The position numbers and the translations under genes are program-made. From Datisca glomerata (taxonomy: Eukaryota > Streptophyta > Magnoliopsida > Cucurbitales > Datiscaceae): a DNA stretch of 64,000 nt. Below are positions 10,133-20,742 of this stretch, piece after piece. The stretch's first letter is position 1; every line of letters begins with the position of its first letter. The stretch spans positions 62,001 to 126,000 of the forward strand of contig QANY01002235.1 in NCBI GenBank assembly GCA_003255025.1, read 5' to 3'. The notes under the pieces are model-generated. The model was not told the DNA's origin and searched no databases. It saw only the letters and a list, made by a program, of their open reading frames with translations.

Positions 10133-12088
10133 TGTGACACCCTAATACTAAACATACCTTGTTGATTATAATTTAGGAAGTGATATCCTCTTTAACGTTA
10201 ATTAAACATTTAATATGAAAGATATAACCTTATTTAAAATATAACTTTATCAAATCCTTTATTTAAATTTATAAGTATTGAATTCAAAGTACTTAAATAA
10301 TAATAAAAATTTTGCAACGGAAACTTAGTCAAATAACAACCAATAATGTTAAGCTAAATTGTCAAAATAATAATAATTAATCATAAAGCAATTGTCTGAA
10401 ATCTTTATCCAAATATTGTACTGAGTCCAATTCACCCGCAAGGTATCGTCTCGCAATTACTCCTCACCTGAAAATATTTAGAAATCACGGAATGAGCTAA
10501 AACACAATAAGCAATATCTTACACATACTCAGCAAACACATACGCATTCAATTCCATTTTAAGAACATTTCTGTTTGACATACACTTTATAATCATTTTA
10601 TCACTTTATTTCCTTTGCTTTTATTAATTACGTATCATTACATTATTTCCATGCAAACTTGTCACGTTTCTTTCTTTACTATTTCCATTGCATTCATTTC
10701 TTTCCTTTAGTCGCGAGCTCACTTGTGTAATGTTTAACCAATCAGAGGCAGTGGGCAATTATTACGGAACATGTTCGACTATCGAGCCTTGGTAGTATCA
10801 TTCATTCACATTATATCATTGGACAAGCCAAACAATCATCCATTCACATTATATCGCTGGACAAGCCAAACGATCATCCATTCACATTAACGCGTAACCA
10901 TTGTCAGGTCCGCCGGTCTCCTGCGTCCCATTTCCCACTCACGTCTTTCATGGCATAAACACACATCAGGTGTTTAAACTTTTAATTAAATTGATTATAT
11001 TCATACTACAAACCCTCATGTATATGTGTGAACGTATTTACAATCATTAACATTACTGTACAATTACATCACATATAACATACATACAAATATAATTAAA
11101 CATAATATCAAACGATATCACAATGATAAATCAATACAACATCGAAGTTTACAAACATTAAAGTATGCGTAAAATTCTATTTACTTGGGGTCCTTAGTTA
11201 ATCCAAATGACTAGAAAATGCTTCGAGGGGTCAACGCTAAAAGTGCCAAAACTATTAAATTTACACATTAAAATATTTTATCAATTTCACATAGTCATTG
11301 AAAACATAAAAAAATTATTTATTTATGACATAGATGGTAGAGTGGAAAACTAAGTCACTGCTCAAGAATAAAACCCAAAAATCTATACTTTATAAGTACG
11401 GTACAAATCCAAACTCCAATAGTTTTATAAATTCATGATACTTCTTTTTTACTTATTCTAGTTATAAAACATAGAACATAACTTATACTAGGGCTTTCTA
11501 AAAATTATAAAATTCATATAGTAGTATCTTGAAAATTCTAGGGTTTCACAAATTAAATTTCATAAAATTTTGAGGTCTTTTATATGTCAAAACATGGAAA
11601 CAAATTCGTTACAAAAAACTGTTTTCCTCTGAACAAAATAGAAACTTTAAAAAATCATATAAACTCGTATACTTTGGGTTATGACCTAAAATTTATACAG
11701 GATATATTTCAACATGGTGAAAAGCTACCATCAAAATTTGAGACTCAAATTCCGTCGTTTAGTATATGAAAAATGAAGTCGTTTTTCTTAGTGTGCAGAA
11801 AAATCGGAAATACAGTTTTCATTAAAAATCATTTTTTTATTGAAATTGATTCAAGAGACTTATATGAATCATAAAAGAGTGATAAAAGTGATTATTATTC
11901 AGATCTAAATTAAAATATGTGAATCTAAACTTAACATTTAAAAGCGTTGAATACATTGAAATTAAAAAAAAAGTTATGAATCACAAACATTTGTCCTTGC
12001 TTATAAGATAAAATTCTACCAAGAATTCTTATCACGTCCTCACAACCAGGTAAACACCAAGAGGTAGAAATAGACCTTGAATTTCTAC
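10133..12088 (-). repeat. Internal, 5'-truncated LTR (LTR copy 2)
   Basis: It aligns with LTR copies 1 and 3 from their plus-strand start (TGTGACACCC here) until the gaatttctac motif at about 12088, where homology stops. In element orientation the first roughly 550-600 bp (upstream part of U3) are missing. It retains the block around 10715-10800 that is absent from LTR copy 1. A direct duplication of a cattatatcgctggacaagcc-like unit is present at 10806-10880. The truncated U3 probably lacks the promoter upstream region (inference). Confidence 0.85.
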
Positions 12089-12180
12089 CTTATTGATATC
12101 ACTTCCTAAGTTATGTTTTAAATAAAGCTATATCTTTCATATTAAATGTTTAATTAACGTTAAAGAGGATATCACTTCTC
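12089..12180 (+). repeat. Inverted scrap of LTR terminus
   Basis: Its reverse complement, GAAGTGATATCCTCTTTAAC and onward, matches the first about 70 bp after LTR position 25 (compare 2224-2290), then repeats the aggaagtgatatc motif at its end. It thus sits inverted between LTR copy 2 and the outer PBS, a second strand switch inside the element. Confidence 0.8.
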
Positions 12181-12183
12181 AAA

Positions 12184-12204
12184 CCTTGGCTTTGATACCA
12201 AAAC
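12184..12204 (-). other. Primer binding site, outer copy
   Basis: Minus strand reads GTTTTGGTATCAAAGCCAAGG, abutting the inner end of the 5' LTR at 12205. The sequence after it is not the gag leader but the inverted LTR scrap; divergence begins right after the PBS. Confidence 0.85.
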
Positions 12205-14699
12205 TATAATACCCCAATACTAAAAATACCTTATTGATTATGATTTAGGAAGTGACATCATCTTTAACATTAATTAAACATTTAATGTGAAAGATATAAC
12301 TTTATTTAAAACATCAATTTATCAAATCCTTTATTTAAATTTATAAGTATTGAATTCAAAATACTTAAATAATAATAAAAAATTTGTAACGGAAACTTAG
12401 TCAAATAACAACCAATAATTTTAAGCTAAATCGTCAAAATAATAATAATTAATCATAAAGCAATTGTCTGAAATCTTTTTTCAAACTATTCTACTGAGTT
12501 CAATTCGCCCGCAAGGTATCGTCTCGCAATTACTCCTCACCTGAAAATATTTAAAAACCACGGAATGAGCTAAAGCCCAGTAAGTAAAATCTTACATACT
12601 TAGCAAACACACGCGCATTCAATTCCATTTTAAGAACATTTCTGTTTGACATACACTTTATAATCATTTTATCACTTTATTTCCTTTGCTTTCATTAATT
12701 ACTTTTCATTACATTCTTTTCATGCAAACTTGTCACGTTCCTTTCTTTACTATTTTCATTGCATTCATTTCTTTCTTTTATTCGCGAGCTCACTTGTGTA
12801 ATGTTTAGTCAATCAGAGGCAGTGGGTAATTATTACGGAACCTGTTCAACTATCGGGTCCTAATAGTATCATTCATTCACATTATATCGTTGGACAAGTC
12901 AAACGATCATCCATTCACATTATATCGCTGGACAAGTCAAACGATCATCCAATCACATTAACCATTAACCATTGTCAGGTCCGCTAGTCCCCTACGTCTC
13001 ATTTCTAACTCACGTCTTTCATGGTATAAACACACACCAGGTTTTTAAACTTTTAATTAAATTGATTATATTCATACTACAAACCCTCATGTATATGTAT
13101 GAACGGATTTACAATAATTAACATTACAATACAATTACATCACAGATAACATACATACAAATGTAATTAAACATAATATCAAACGACATCACAATGATAA
13201 ATCAATACAACATCGAAGCTTACAAACATTAAAGTATGCATAAAATTCTACTTACCTGGCGTCCTTAGTAAAATCAAATGTCTAGAGAATGCTTCGAGAG
13301 GTCAACGCTCAAAGTGCCAAAACTATTAAATTTACATATTAAAATATTTTATCAATTTCACAGTCATTGAAAACATAAAAAAAAAAATCAATTGTTTATG
13401 ACATAGATGGTACAGTGGAAAACTAAGTCATTTCTCAAGAATAAAATCCAAATATATATACTTTATGAGCACCGTAAAACTCCAAACTCCAATAGTTTTA
13501 TAAATTCATGATACTTCTTTTTTACTTGTTCTAGTTATAAAATATAGAACACAACTTATACTAGGGCTTTATAAAAATTATAAAATTCATGTAGTATGAT
13601 CTTGAAAATGCTAGGGTTTCACAAATTAAATTTCATAAAATTTCGAGGTCGTTTAGGTGTCAAAACATGAACAAATTCGTTACAGAAAACTGTTTTCCTC
13701 TGAACAAAATATAAACTTTAAAAAAATCATATAAACTCGTATACATTGGGTTATGACCTAAAATTTATACAGGATATATTTAAATATGTTAAAAAGCTAC
13801 CATTAAAATTTGAGAGTCAAATTCCATCGTTTGTTATACGAAAAATGAAGTCGTTGTTTCATAGTGTGTAGAAAAATCCAAAATGCAGTTTTCATTAAAA
13901 ATCATATTTTTTTTTTATTGAAAACGTTTCTCCTTTATTGAAATTAATTTAAGAGACTTATATGAATCATAAAAGAGTGTTAAAACTCATTATTATTCAG
14001 ATCTAAACTTAAAATTAAAACATGTGAATCTAAACTTAAAATTTAAAAGCGTTGAATACATTAAAATAAAAAAGGTTATGAAACACAAACCTTTGTCCTT
14101 GCTTATAAGATAAAATTCTACCAAGAATTTTTTTCACGTCCTCACAACAAGGTAAACACCAAGAGGTAGAAATACACTTTGAATTTCTACAATTCAATTT
14201 TGCTTTGAGAAAGAGTGGTTCACTGTGGGAGGGCTGCGTGAGAGAGAGGGTTGGAGATTGAGAGGGCTACGTGAGAGAGAGTTGGAGATTGAGAGAGATT
14301 GAGAGTATATAATAACTAGGTTAATGCTACACTAAGGTGTATAAGCACATATGTATGAGTGAACAAGGGAAGGAGGGGGAGATCGTTCAAGAAGAAAAAA
14401 GAGTAATAATAAATAGTGCTAGGGTTTTTTTCTTAAGGTGTAAGTGATATAGGTATGAGTGAGCTTAGAAAAATACAAATAAATCTAATCTTAATAAGTC
14501 AGCATATTTGATAACTAATATCAATTATATTAAAATTATACTAGGCACATAATGAGTCGTTAGATCACCTCAAATCGTTTTTCTGCAAGACATTTAATTA
14601 ATTCAATCCAAACGTTAAGTCAAATAATCATAGAATAATTAAGAGTAAAAATTTACAATTAAACACATAATTTAGTGCAAAATTAGTTTGTGTGTTACA
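12205..14699 (-). repeat. 5' LTR of composite gypsy element (LTR copy 3)
   Basis: About 2.5 kb, plus-strand start TATAATACCCC (a degraded TGTAACACCCC) and end GTGTTACA. It is full length relative to LTR copy 1 and carries the roughly 130 bp block missing there (12780-12900). The minisatellite of gctgcgtgagagagaggg type has fewer units (14228-14300). The outer boundary is confirmed by the GTATA target duplication. Confidence 0.9.
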
Positions 14700-14879
14700 G
14701 TATAACTAACTAGACTAGGAACTGTCTTTTTAATCTCTGCCTCTGTTGTGCGATGCACTAAACATAGAAATCTGATGTCGCTCTTTCGAATTTGACTTAT
14801 AATTATGTAGGTGATGTACATGTCTTGTACAATATATGCCATTACTATAGGGAGAGCTACATTGGGCCATATGGGTAGC

Positions 14880-16080
14880 AAAATGGTCGTCCGGGTTTTT
14901 AATTGGAAAAATGGTCGAGCAACCTAGTAGTTAATGGTAAATGTCTTAAGCCCTTGATGAAAAATGCCGAAAAACACGTGTGATGGCCCATAACACGCAT
15001 AACTCTAGCTGTAATCTGATGAAACATCGAGTTTAATGGAAGAGAAGAAAAACAGCTATGTGCAATATATATAAATTAGATATGTGTGGTATCTAATCAA
15101 AATACTGGTTTGTTTTTGTTTATGTCTGAAACATTGAACACCTTACACTCGCTATGCGTAATGTAAGAAAATTTTATACATAATGTAAATAAATTATATA
15201 CATAATGTAAATAAATTATATACATAATGTAAATAAATTAGATACATAATGTATATAACGACATACATAATGTATATATTAGATACGTAATGTAGAACAA
15301 GATCCGAAAAAAAAGTGATGCCTCGCATAAAACAAACAAAAAAAAAAGTAAAAAACAACCAGAAAGACTATCACGTAGAACGAAGGTGACGAACTCATAA
15401 AATATAAGAAAGACAAATAAAAAACCAGTACAACAACAACAACAAAATAGTGTGCGAGGAAGCTAAAAATATGAAATCACGATCGAATAAGAAAAACTGA
15501 AAATCACGATCGAAGCAAAAATCTCACAGCTCGAATAAGAAAACCTCAAAACCATAAGCTTGAAGCAAAACCTAAGATCCAATCTGTAATCATGAAGAGG
15601 CAGATCACATAGAGGTAAGAGAGAGCGAAATCACGGTGGAGTAAGGCGAAGAGAGAGACCGTTATAGAGAACAAGTTCCAACACTTGAACACAAGCCATT
15701 GTTGCTAGAACAACATCCAAAGAACCAAAAATGAAAAAATGTAATCAAGACGCCAAAATTGAATTTGAAAACATTGACGAAGATGAATAAGAAGACATTG
15801 AAGAAGAAGAGCGTGGCGAAACAGCTGAGCGACTGCTAAACGCAAGAAAGAAGACAACGGTTGCAAAATATGAATAGAAATGAAGACAAAGTAGTGAGGA
15901 AGACGATGAAGTGAGAAGTAATGAACAAAAAAACAAAAAACCCCTTCTTAGCTAAAAAGAAAACAAGGATAAAATTAAAAGCCCTCTCATCCAATCAGCC
16001 ATATTTATAAGAAAAATAAGTTTTAGGACATTTTTTCAAACGTCTCTAAATATGGTCAATTTTATAGAAGGTTATTTGGA
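14880..16080. mobile_element. Possible non-autonomous MULE-like element, purine-rich
   Basis: No protein domain. The left end near 14885 (aaaatggtcgtccgg, then ttggaaaaatggtcgag) resembles the reverse complement of the right end near 16020-16070 (aaattgaccatattt, then tttgaaaaaatgtcct), a loose terminal inverted repeat. The interior from 15330 to 15960 is A/G-rich (gaagaagag, gaagacattgaag) with no sustained frame. I could not find a convincing target duplication, so this is weakly supported. Confidence 0.25.
15170..15300. repeat. Short tandem repeat, about 22 bp unit
   Basis: The unit attatatacataatgtaaata recurs at least four times from 15175 to 15245 and decays to tacataatgtatat-type units to 15300. 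Confidence 0.75.
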
Positions 16081-16310
16081 AAACTCTATACCCTTTTTGA
16101 GTTTGGGTTACGAAAAATATACCAATTTTTTGAAAAATTCAGAATATTATACTCCTGACTCACCAACTTCACATCACCACTTACAATATTTCTCTTTCAT
16201 CCTCATTTCTCTTCCATTCCCAATGTAAATATTAAATCAACATAAATACCAACTTCACCATTTTAGCTCTCTTCTTTCATCTTGAATGAAGCTCTTCCTC
16301 TTCCACATCC

Positions 16311-16380
16311 TCCTTCTCCTTCTTCTTCTTCTTCTTCTTCTTCTTCTTCTTCTTCTTCTTCTTCTTCTTCTTCCTATTCT
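16311..16380. repeat. TTC microsatellite in left foldback arm
   Basis: An uninterrupted run of TTC trinucleotides (about 16318-16373). The apparent serine-rich open frame across it is a product of the repeat, not a gene. It is the counterpart of the GAA-rich block in the opposite arm. Confidence 0.95.
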
Positions 16381-16519
16381 TCTTCTTTCACTTTTTTGAG
16401 ATATTGTAACCCATTCTTCTTATTCTTCTTCTTCAACGTGAGCTACTCTAGCACCCATTCTTCCTCAATTTTTTATGCACAAGTATTCATAACAAGCTAC
16501 TTGAATCCTTGAATTAGTG

Positions 16520-18315
16520 GTTTTGATTATGAAAGTACAAGTAGTTGTATATGATTACTAAACCCTTCACATGATGAAATTGATTCTGGAAGTAATAAAA
16601 TATATTACATGAGGGGTTCAAGTAGTTGTATCTACTTACTTGAGCCCTTCAAGTAGCGATTTTGATTCTGAAAGTAAAAAAACTAATATTACTTGAAGCG
16701 TTCAAGTAATTGTATCTGACTATTTGAACCCTCCAAGTAGTGAGTTTTATTCTGGAAGTAAAAAAAATATTACTTGAAGGGTTAAAGTAGTGATTTTCAT
16801 TATGGAAGAAAAATATTACTTCAAAGGTTCAAATAGTTGTATCAGACTACTTGAACCCTTCAATTAGTGATTTTGATTATGAAAGTAAAATAAAATTACT
16901 TGAAGGGTTCACGTAGTTGTATCTGATTACTTGAACCCTTCAAATAATGATTTTATTTTTTGAAGTAAAAAAATATTACTTAAATGGTTTAAGTAGCTGT
17001 ATCTGACTATTTGAACCCTTCAAGTAGTGGATTTGATTTTGAAAGAAAAAAATATTACTTGAATAGTTCAAGTAGTTGTATCTGACAACTTAAACCCTTC
17101 AAGTAGTACTTTTTTATTTTTGAAGTAAAAATAATAATAATTGAAGGATTCAAGTAGTTGTATCTGACTACTTGATCCCTTAAAATAGTAAATTTGATTC
17201 TGAAAGTAAAAAATATTACTTGACGGGTTCAAGTAGTTGTATCTGACTACTTAAGCCTTTCAAAATATTATTTTGATTCTAGAAGTTATAAAAACAATTA
17301 CTTGAAGTGCTCAAGTAGTTGTATCTAATTACTTGAACCTTTCAAGTAGTGATTTTGATTTTAGAACTAAAAAATATTACTTAAATTGTTCAAGTACTTG
17401 TATCTGATTACTTAAACACTTCAAGTAGTGGTTTTGATTTTGGAATTAAAAAAAATATTACTTGAAGGGTTCAAGTAGTTATATCTGATTATTTGAACCC
17501 TTCAAGTAGTGATTTTGATTCTAAAAGTAAAAAAAAAGTATTACTTAAAGGGTTTAAGTAATAGTATCTGACTATTTGAACCCTTCAAGAAGTGGTTTTG
17601 ATTCTAAAAGTAAAAATAAAATTTACTTGAATGGTTCAAGTAGTTGTATCTCACTACTTGAACCCTTCAAGTAGTGATTTTAATTCTAGAAATAAAAAAA
17701 AATTACTTGAAAGGTTCAAATAGTTGTATCTGAGTACTTGAACATTTTAAATAGTGATTTTTTTCTAGAAGTAGAAAAAAATATTACTTTAAGGGTTCAA
17801 GTAGTTGTATCTGACTACTCGAACCCTTCAAGTAGTAGTTTTGATTCTGAAAATAAGAAAAAATATTACTTGAAGGGTTCAAGTAGTTGTATTTGATTAC
17901 TTGAACCCTTCAAGCAGTGAGTTTGATTATGAAAAAAAAAAATATTACTTGAAGGGTTCAAGTAATTCTATCTGACTATTTCAACCTTCCAAGTTGTGAA
18001 TTTTATTCTGAAAGTAAAAATTTTTTTTGAAAGGTTCAGTAGTTGTATCTGACTACTTGAACTTTCAAGTAGTGGTTTTGATTCTATAAGTAAAAAAAAA
18101 TATTTTTTGAAGGTTTCAAGTTGTTTTATTTAACTACTTGAATCATTAAAATAGTGATTTTATGAAAGTAAAAAAAAAATATTACTTGAAGGGTTCAAGT
18201 AGTTGTAGCTGACTACTTGAACCTTTCAAATAATGATTTTAATTGATTCTAGAAGTAAAAATAAATATTATTTGACGGGTTCAAGTAGTTGTACATGACT
18301 ACTTAAACCTTTCAA
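16520..18315 (+). repeat. Tandem array of about 80-bp hairpin units, forward
   Basis: About 21 units. Each has acttgaagggttcaagtagt, a ten-base tgtatctgac loop, its complement tacttgaacccttcaagtag, then a tgattttgattctgaaagt spacer and an A-rich tail ending aatatt. Each unit is therefore itself an inverted repeat of about 20 bp arms. Units diverge by scattered substitutions, and many hairpin arms keep pairing. No coding potential. Confidence 0.92.
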
Positions 18316-18850
18316 GAATCAGATACAACTAGTTGAACCTTTCATTTAATATTTTTTTTTACTTTCATAGTCAAAACCACTACTTGAAAGGTTCAAGTAG
18401 TCAAGTACCACTACTTGAACCGTTCAAGTAATATTTATTTACTTTTAGAATCAAAATCACTACTTGAATGGTGCAAGTAGTCAGATACAATTGTTTAAAC
18501 CCTTCAAGTAATATTTTTTTTACTTCTTAAACCCTTTAAGTAATATTTTTAACTTTCATAATCAAAATCACTACTTGAAGGGTTCAACTAGTCCGATACA
18601 ACTACGTGAACCCTTCAAGTAATATTTTATTTACTTCTAGAATCAAAATCACTACTTGAACGCTTCAAGTAATATTTTTTTTACTTTCAGAATCAAATTC
18701 AATACTTGAAGGGTTCAAGTAGTCAGATACAACTACTTGAACCCTTCAAGTAATATTTTTTACTTGCAGAATCAAAATTAGTACTTGAAGGTTTCAAATA
18801 GTAAGATAAAACTTTTTGAACCCAATACTTGAAGGGTTTAAGTAGTTTGT
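18316..18850 (-). repeat. Same hairpin units in inverted orientation
   Basis: From about 18316 the loop reads cagatacaac and the spacer reads actttcagaatcaaaatcac, i.e. the units are now reverse-complemented. About five to six units, with one partly rearranged at 18390-18420 and 18540-18600. The orientation flip makes the array asymmetric: about 21 units against 5-6. Confidence 0.9.
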
Positions 18851-18977
18851 TATGAATACTTGTGCATAAAAGAAAATAAGAGAAGAATTGGTGCTAGAGT
18901 AGCTCTCATTAAAAAAGAAGAAGAATAAGAAGAATGAGTCGGGTCTCGCTGAAGAAGACTGGGTCATAGTATCTCAT

Positions 18978-18978
<1 letters not shown>

Positions 18979-19014
<36 letters not shown>

Positions 19015-19185
19015 GAAGAAGAAGAAGAAGGAGAAGAAGAAGAAGAAGGAGAAGAAGAAGAAGAAGGAGAAGAAGGAGAAGAAGAATGACAAGAAGAAGA
19101 AGGACAAGAAGAAGAAGGACAAGAAGAATGACAAGAAGAAGAAGGACAAGAAGAATGACAAGAACAAGAAGGAGGAGGAGGATAA
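18979..19185. repeat. AAT and GAA/GAC compound microsatellite in right foldback arm
   Basis: About twelve AAT units are followed by GAA runs broken by GGA and GAC. Both strands give long low-complexity open frames (poly-Asn/Lys or poly-Phe/Leu) that are not genes. Position matches the TTC tract of the left arm. Confidence 0.95.
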
Positions 19186-19365
19186 CTTTCGTTGAAAATG
19201 AAAGAAGAGTGCTAAAATGTTGAAGTTGATATTTGTGTTGATTTAGTATTTTGACTCGGGAAGGAAAGAGAAATGATGATGAAATATAAATATTTTAAGT
19301 GGTGATGTGAAGTTAGTGAACCTGGAATATAATATTCTGAATTTTTCAAAGGGTATAATTTTTGA

Positions 19366-20097
19366 CATATTATATAGCATATTATATAGCATTTTTATAC
19401 ATATGTACTCAAGTTTGATAGGATACGTACCTAATCGTACATGTATTATTTATTATCTTTGCACGCGGTTTGTCCTCGTACACTAGGTGTCATCAACGTA
19501 GCCCAATCTAATCATGGTTTTGTTAACTATAGAATTAATGTTTTCAATACGAAATAAAAATAAACATTAAAAGGAAAAAGTATACTCACTTACCTTCGAC
19601 ATATTTCAAATTTTTTAGGAAAAATGCATGTTAGATCTTTAAATTTCAGCTTCCGCTGTTAATTTAAAAGATTAAATTATGACAACTTACAAATATTAGA
19701 GATTAACATTCTCCCTGAAATTTCGTTAATTGTATATGTTATATTTATGAACATGCACATCGTCTATCCTTAAGCGAAATGAGGTCGATTTCTCATTCTT
19801 AAGTTTTTCATCAAATCTCTCGTAGAAGCAGTTAGTTAATGTTGTCAAATGATAATAACTGCAAACAAAAATAGTAGGTGTCCAAAATCAAATTTGCCAT
19901 TTTTTTAGAGCAAATGCAGTTATCAACAGAACTTGTAACCAACTCGACTGGGTCGGCCTGAGCCCAATTGTCAAAATCTTCTATGGTCCAGTCCGAGCCC
20001 AACTATCGTGCCAGCCAGGACGGTCCCCATCACGTCAAACGAAGGCCTTGCACAATTGTGCCAAACCATTAGAAAAGTATAACAACTTATAGCCTAA
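19366..20097. other. No recognisable feature
   Basis: About 730 bp of AT-rich sequence without a sustained frame. A tatatagcatat duplication lies at its left edge (19370-19395), next to the foldback element. I see nothing else. Confidence 0.5.
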
Positions 20098-20742
20098 GAA
20101 GTACTAACACTTCTGTTTATGTAAAGTGTCAGTGTCAGACACCGACATATTTTCATGTGCTCTGACACGTGTTTGAGACATCAAAATCGTGTATGAATTT
20201 TTTTCGGGACACGTATCAGACACACCAGGACATGTTTCTGACAAGTGTTGGACACGCCAGTACACATTTTCGACACATGTCGGACATGCCAGGACACGTG
20301 TCGACACCTTTTAGACATGTTTTTAGAAATTTTTAAAAAAATAAAATATAAAGGGTGTAAACTAAAATAAATAATATTTTAACTTGTAAATAAAGAAAGA
20401 GTAATGAGTGAAAATATATAGAAGAAAGAATGTTAGGTTTTAAAATATATTAAATTTTAAAATGATATAAAATCAGATTTTTTACTGACAAAACCCTTAA
20501 ACTTTAAACTTCATAAAATTGAAAATTTACTTGATTAATCGGTGACATCTTCAATTAGTGAGTTATTTGAATTCATCTACTTGATCTGACCGATACTATA
20601 ATTAATTTTTTATGTAAATATCTATTTTCATACTTCTATATATAGTGTGTCCCCGTATCTTAATTTTTAAAAAATAAAGTGTCAACGTGTCAATATTGTA
20701 TCACATCCGTGTCATGTGTTAATGCCCATACTTCATAGATGA
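20098..20742 (-). mobile_element. G-box-rich MITE-like repeat, copy A
   Basis: Its reverse complement aligns with 58268-58940 along its length: both have a gaagtac / gaagcac outer end, a block of tandem gtgtcggacatgcc-type motifs, an AT-rich middle and a second gaag end. The motif block is at 20120-20310 and contains two exact CACGTG hexamers plus several degenerate ones. Ends look like short inverted repeats (GAAGYAC). A Harbinger-like TTA target duplication is possible for copy B but not clear here. Short frames in it are meaningless. Confidence 0.7.

Larger units (their letters stand above)
2174..14704 (-). mobile_element. Composite three-LTR Ty3/gypsy chromovirus with 5-bp TSD
   Basis: A single insertion about 12.5 kb long is bounded by the direct repeat GTATA at 2174-2178 and 14700-14704, just outside LTR termini of the TG...CA type. 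The element reads on the minus strand: 5' LTR (12205-14699), PBS, LTR scrap, partial extra LTR (10133-12088), second PBS, an inverted integrase block (9091-10083), third PBS, leader, gag, protease, RT, RNase H, integrase, chromodomain-like tail, polypurine tract, 3' LTR (2179-4555). The initiator tRNA-Met type PBS and the pol C-terminus indicate a chromovirus, probably Tekay/Del lineage (inference). All genes carry stops, frameshifts or deletions, so it is not autonomous. The one TSD pair implies that the chimeric structure either integrated as a unit or was rearranged inside an older insertion. Confidence 0.85.
16110..19365. mobile_element. Large foldback (long inverted-repeat) element
   Basis: The left arm (16110-16520) and the right arm (18850-19365) are inverted copies: the ttgaaaaattcagaatatta, cttcacatcaccactta, catttctctt, ttttagc-ctcttctttcat and tatgcacaagtattcataac blocks of the left arm occur in the same order in the reverse complement of the right arm. 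Between them lies a tandem hairpin array. Total about 3.25 kb. No transposase is present, so movement would depend on another element; Mutator-type or other foldback families are possible (inference). Exact termini and a target duplication were not resolved. Confidence 0.8.

Noticed and set aside
10084..10140. tRNA-like sequence (gatcgaaacctgg near the second PBS)
   Set aside because: Only a PBS complement and a short T-loop-like phrase; no acceptor stem, anticodon arm or cloverleaf.
16282..16512. Serine-rich small protein
   Set aside because: Produced by a TTC microsatellite in a foldback arm; the other arm has the same feature on the opposite strand.
16520..18850. CRISPR-like array
   Set aside because: Regular spacing and palindromic repeats superficially fit, but the spacers are themselves repeated, there are no cas genes, and the surroundings are plant transposons.
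18964..19195. Poly-Asn/Lys or poly-Phe/Leu frames on both strands
   Set aside because: Trinucleotide repeats only; no start context and no domain.
20104..20307. 67-codon Cys-rich frame (and its counterparts at 58697-58915)
   Set aside because: Falls on the acacgtgtcgg tandem motifs of the MITE-like repeat; both strands are open at 58700-58910 because of the motif, not a gene.
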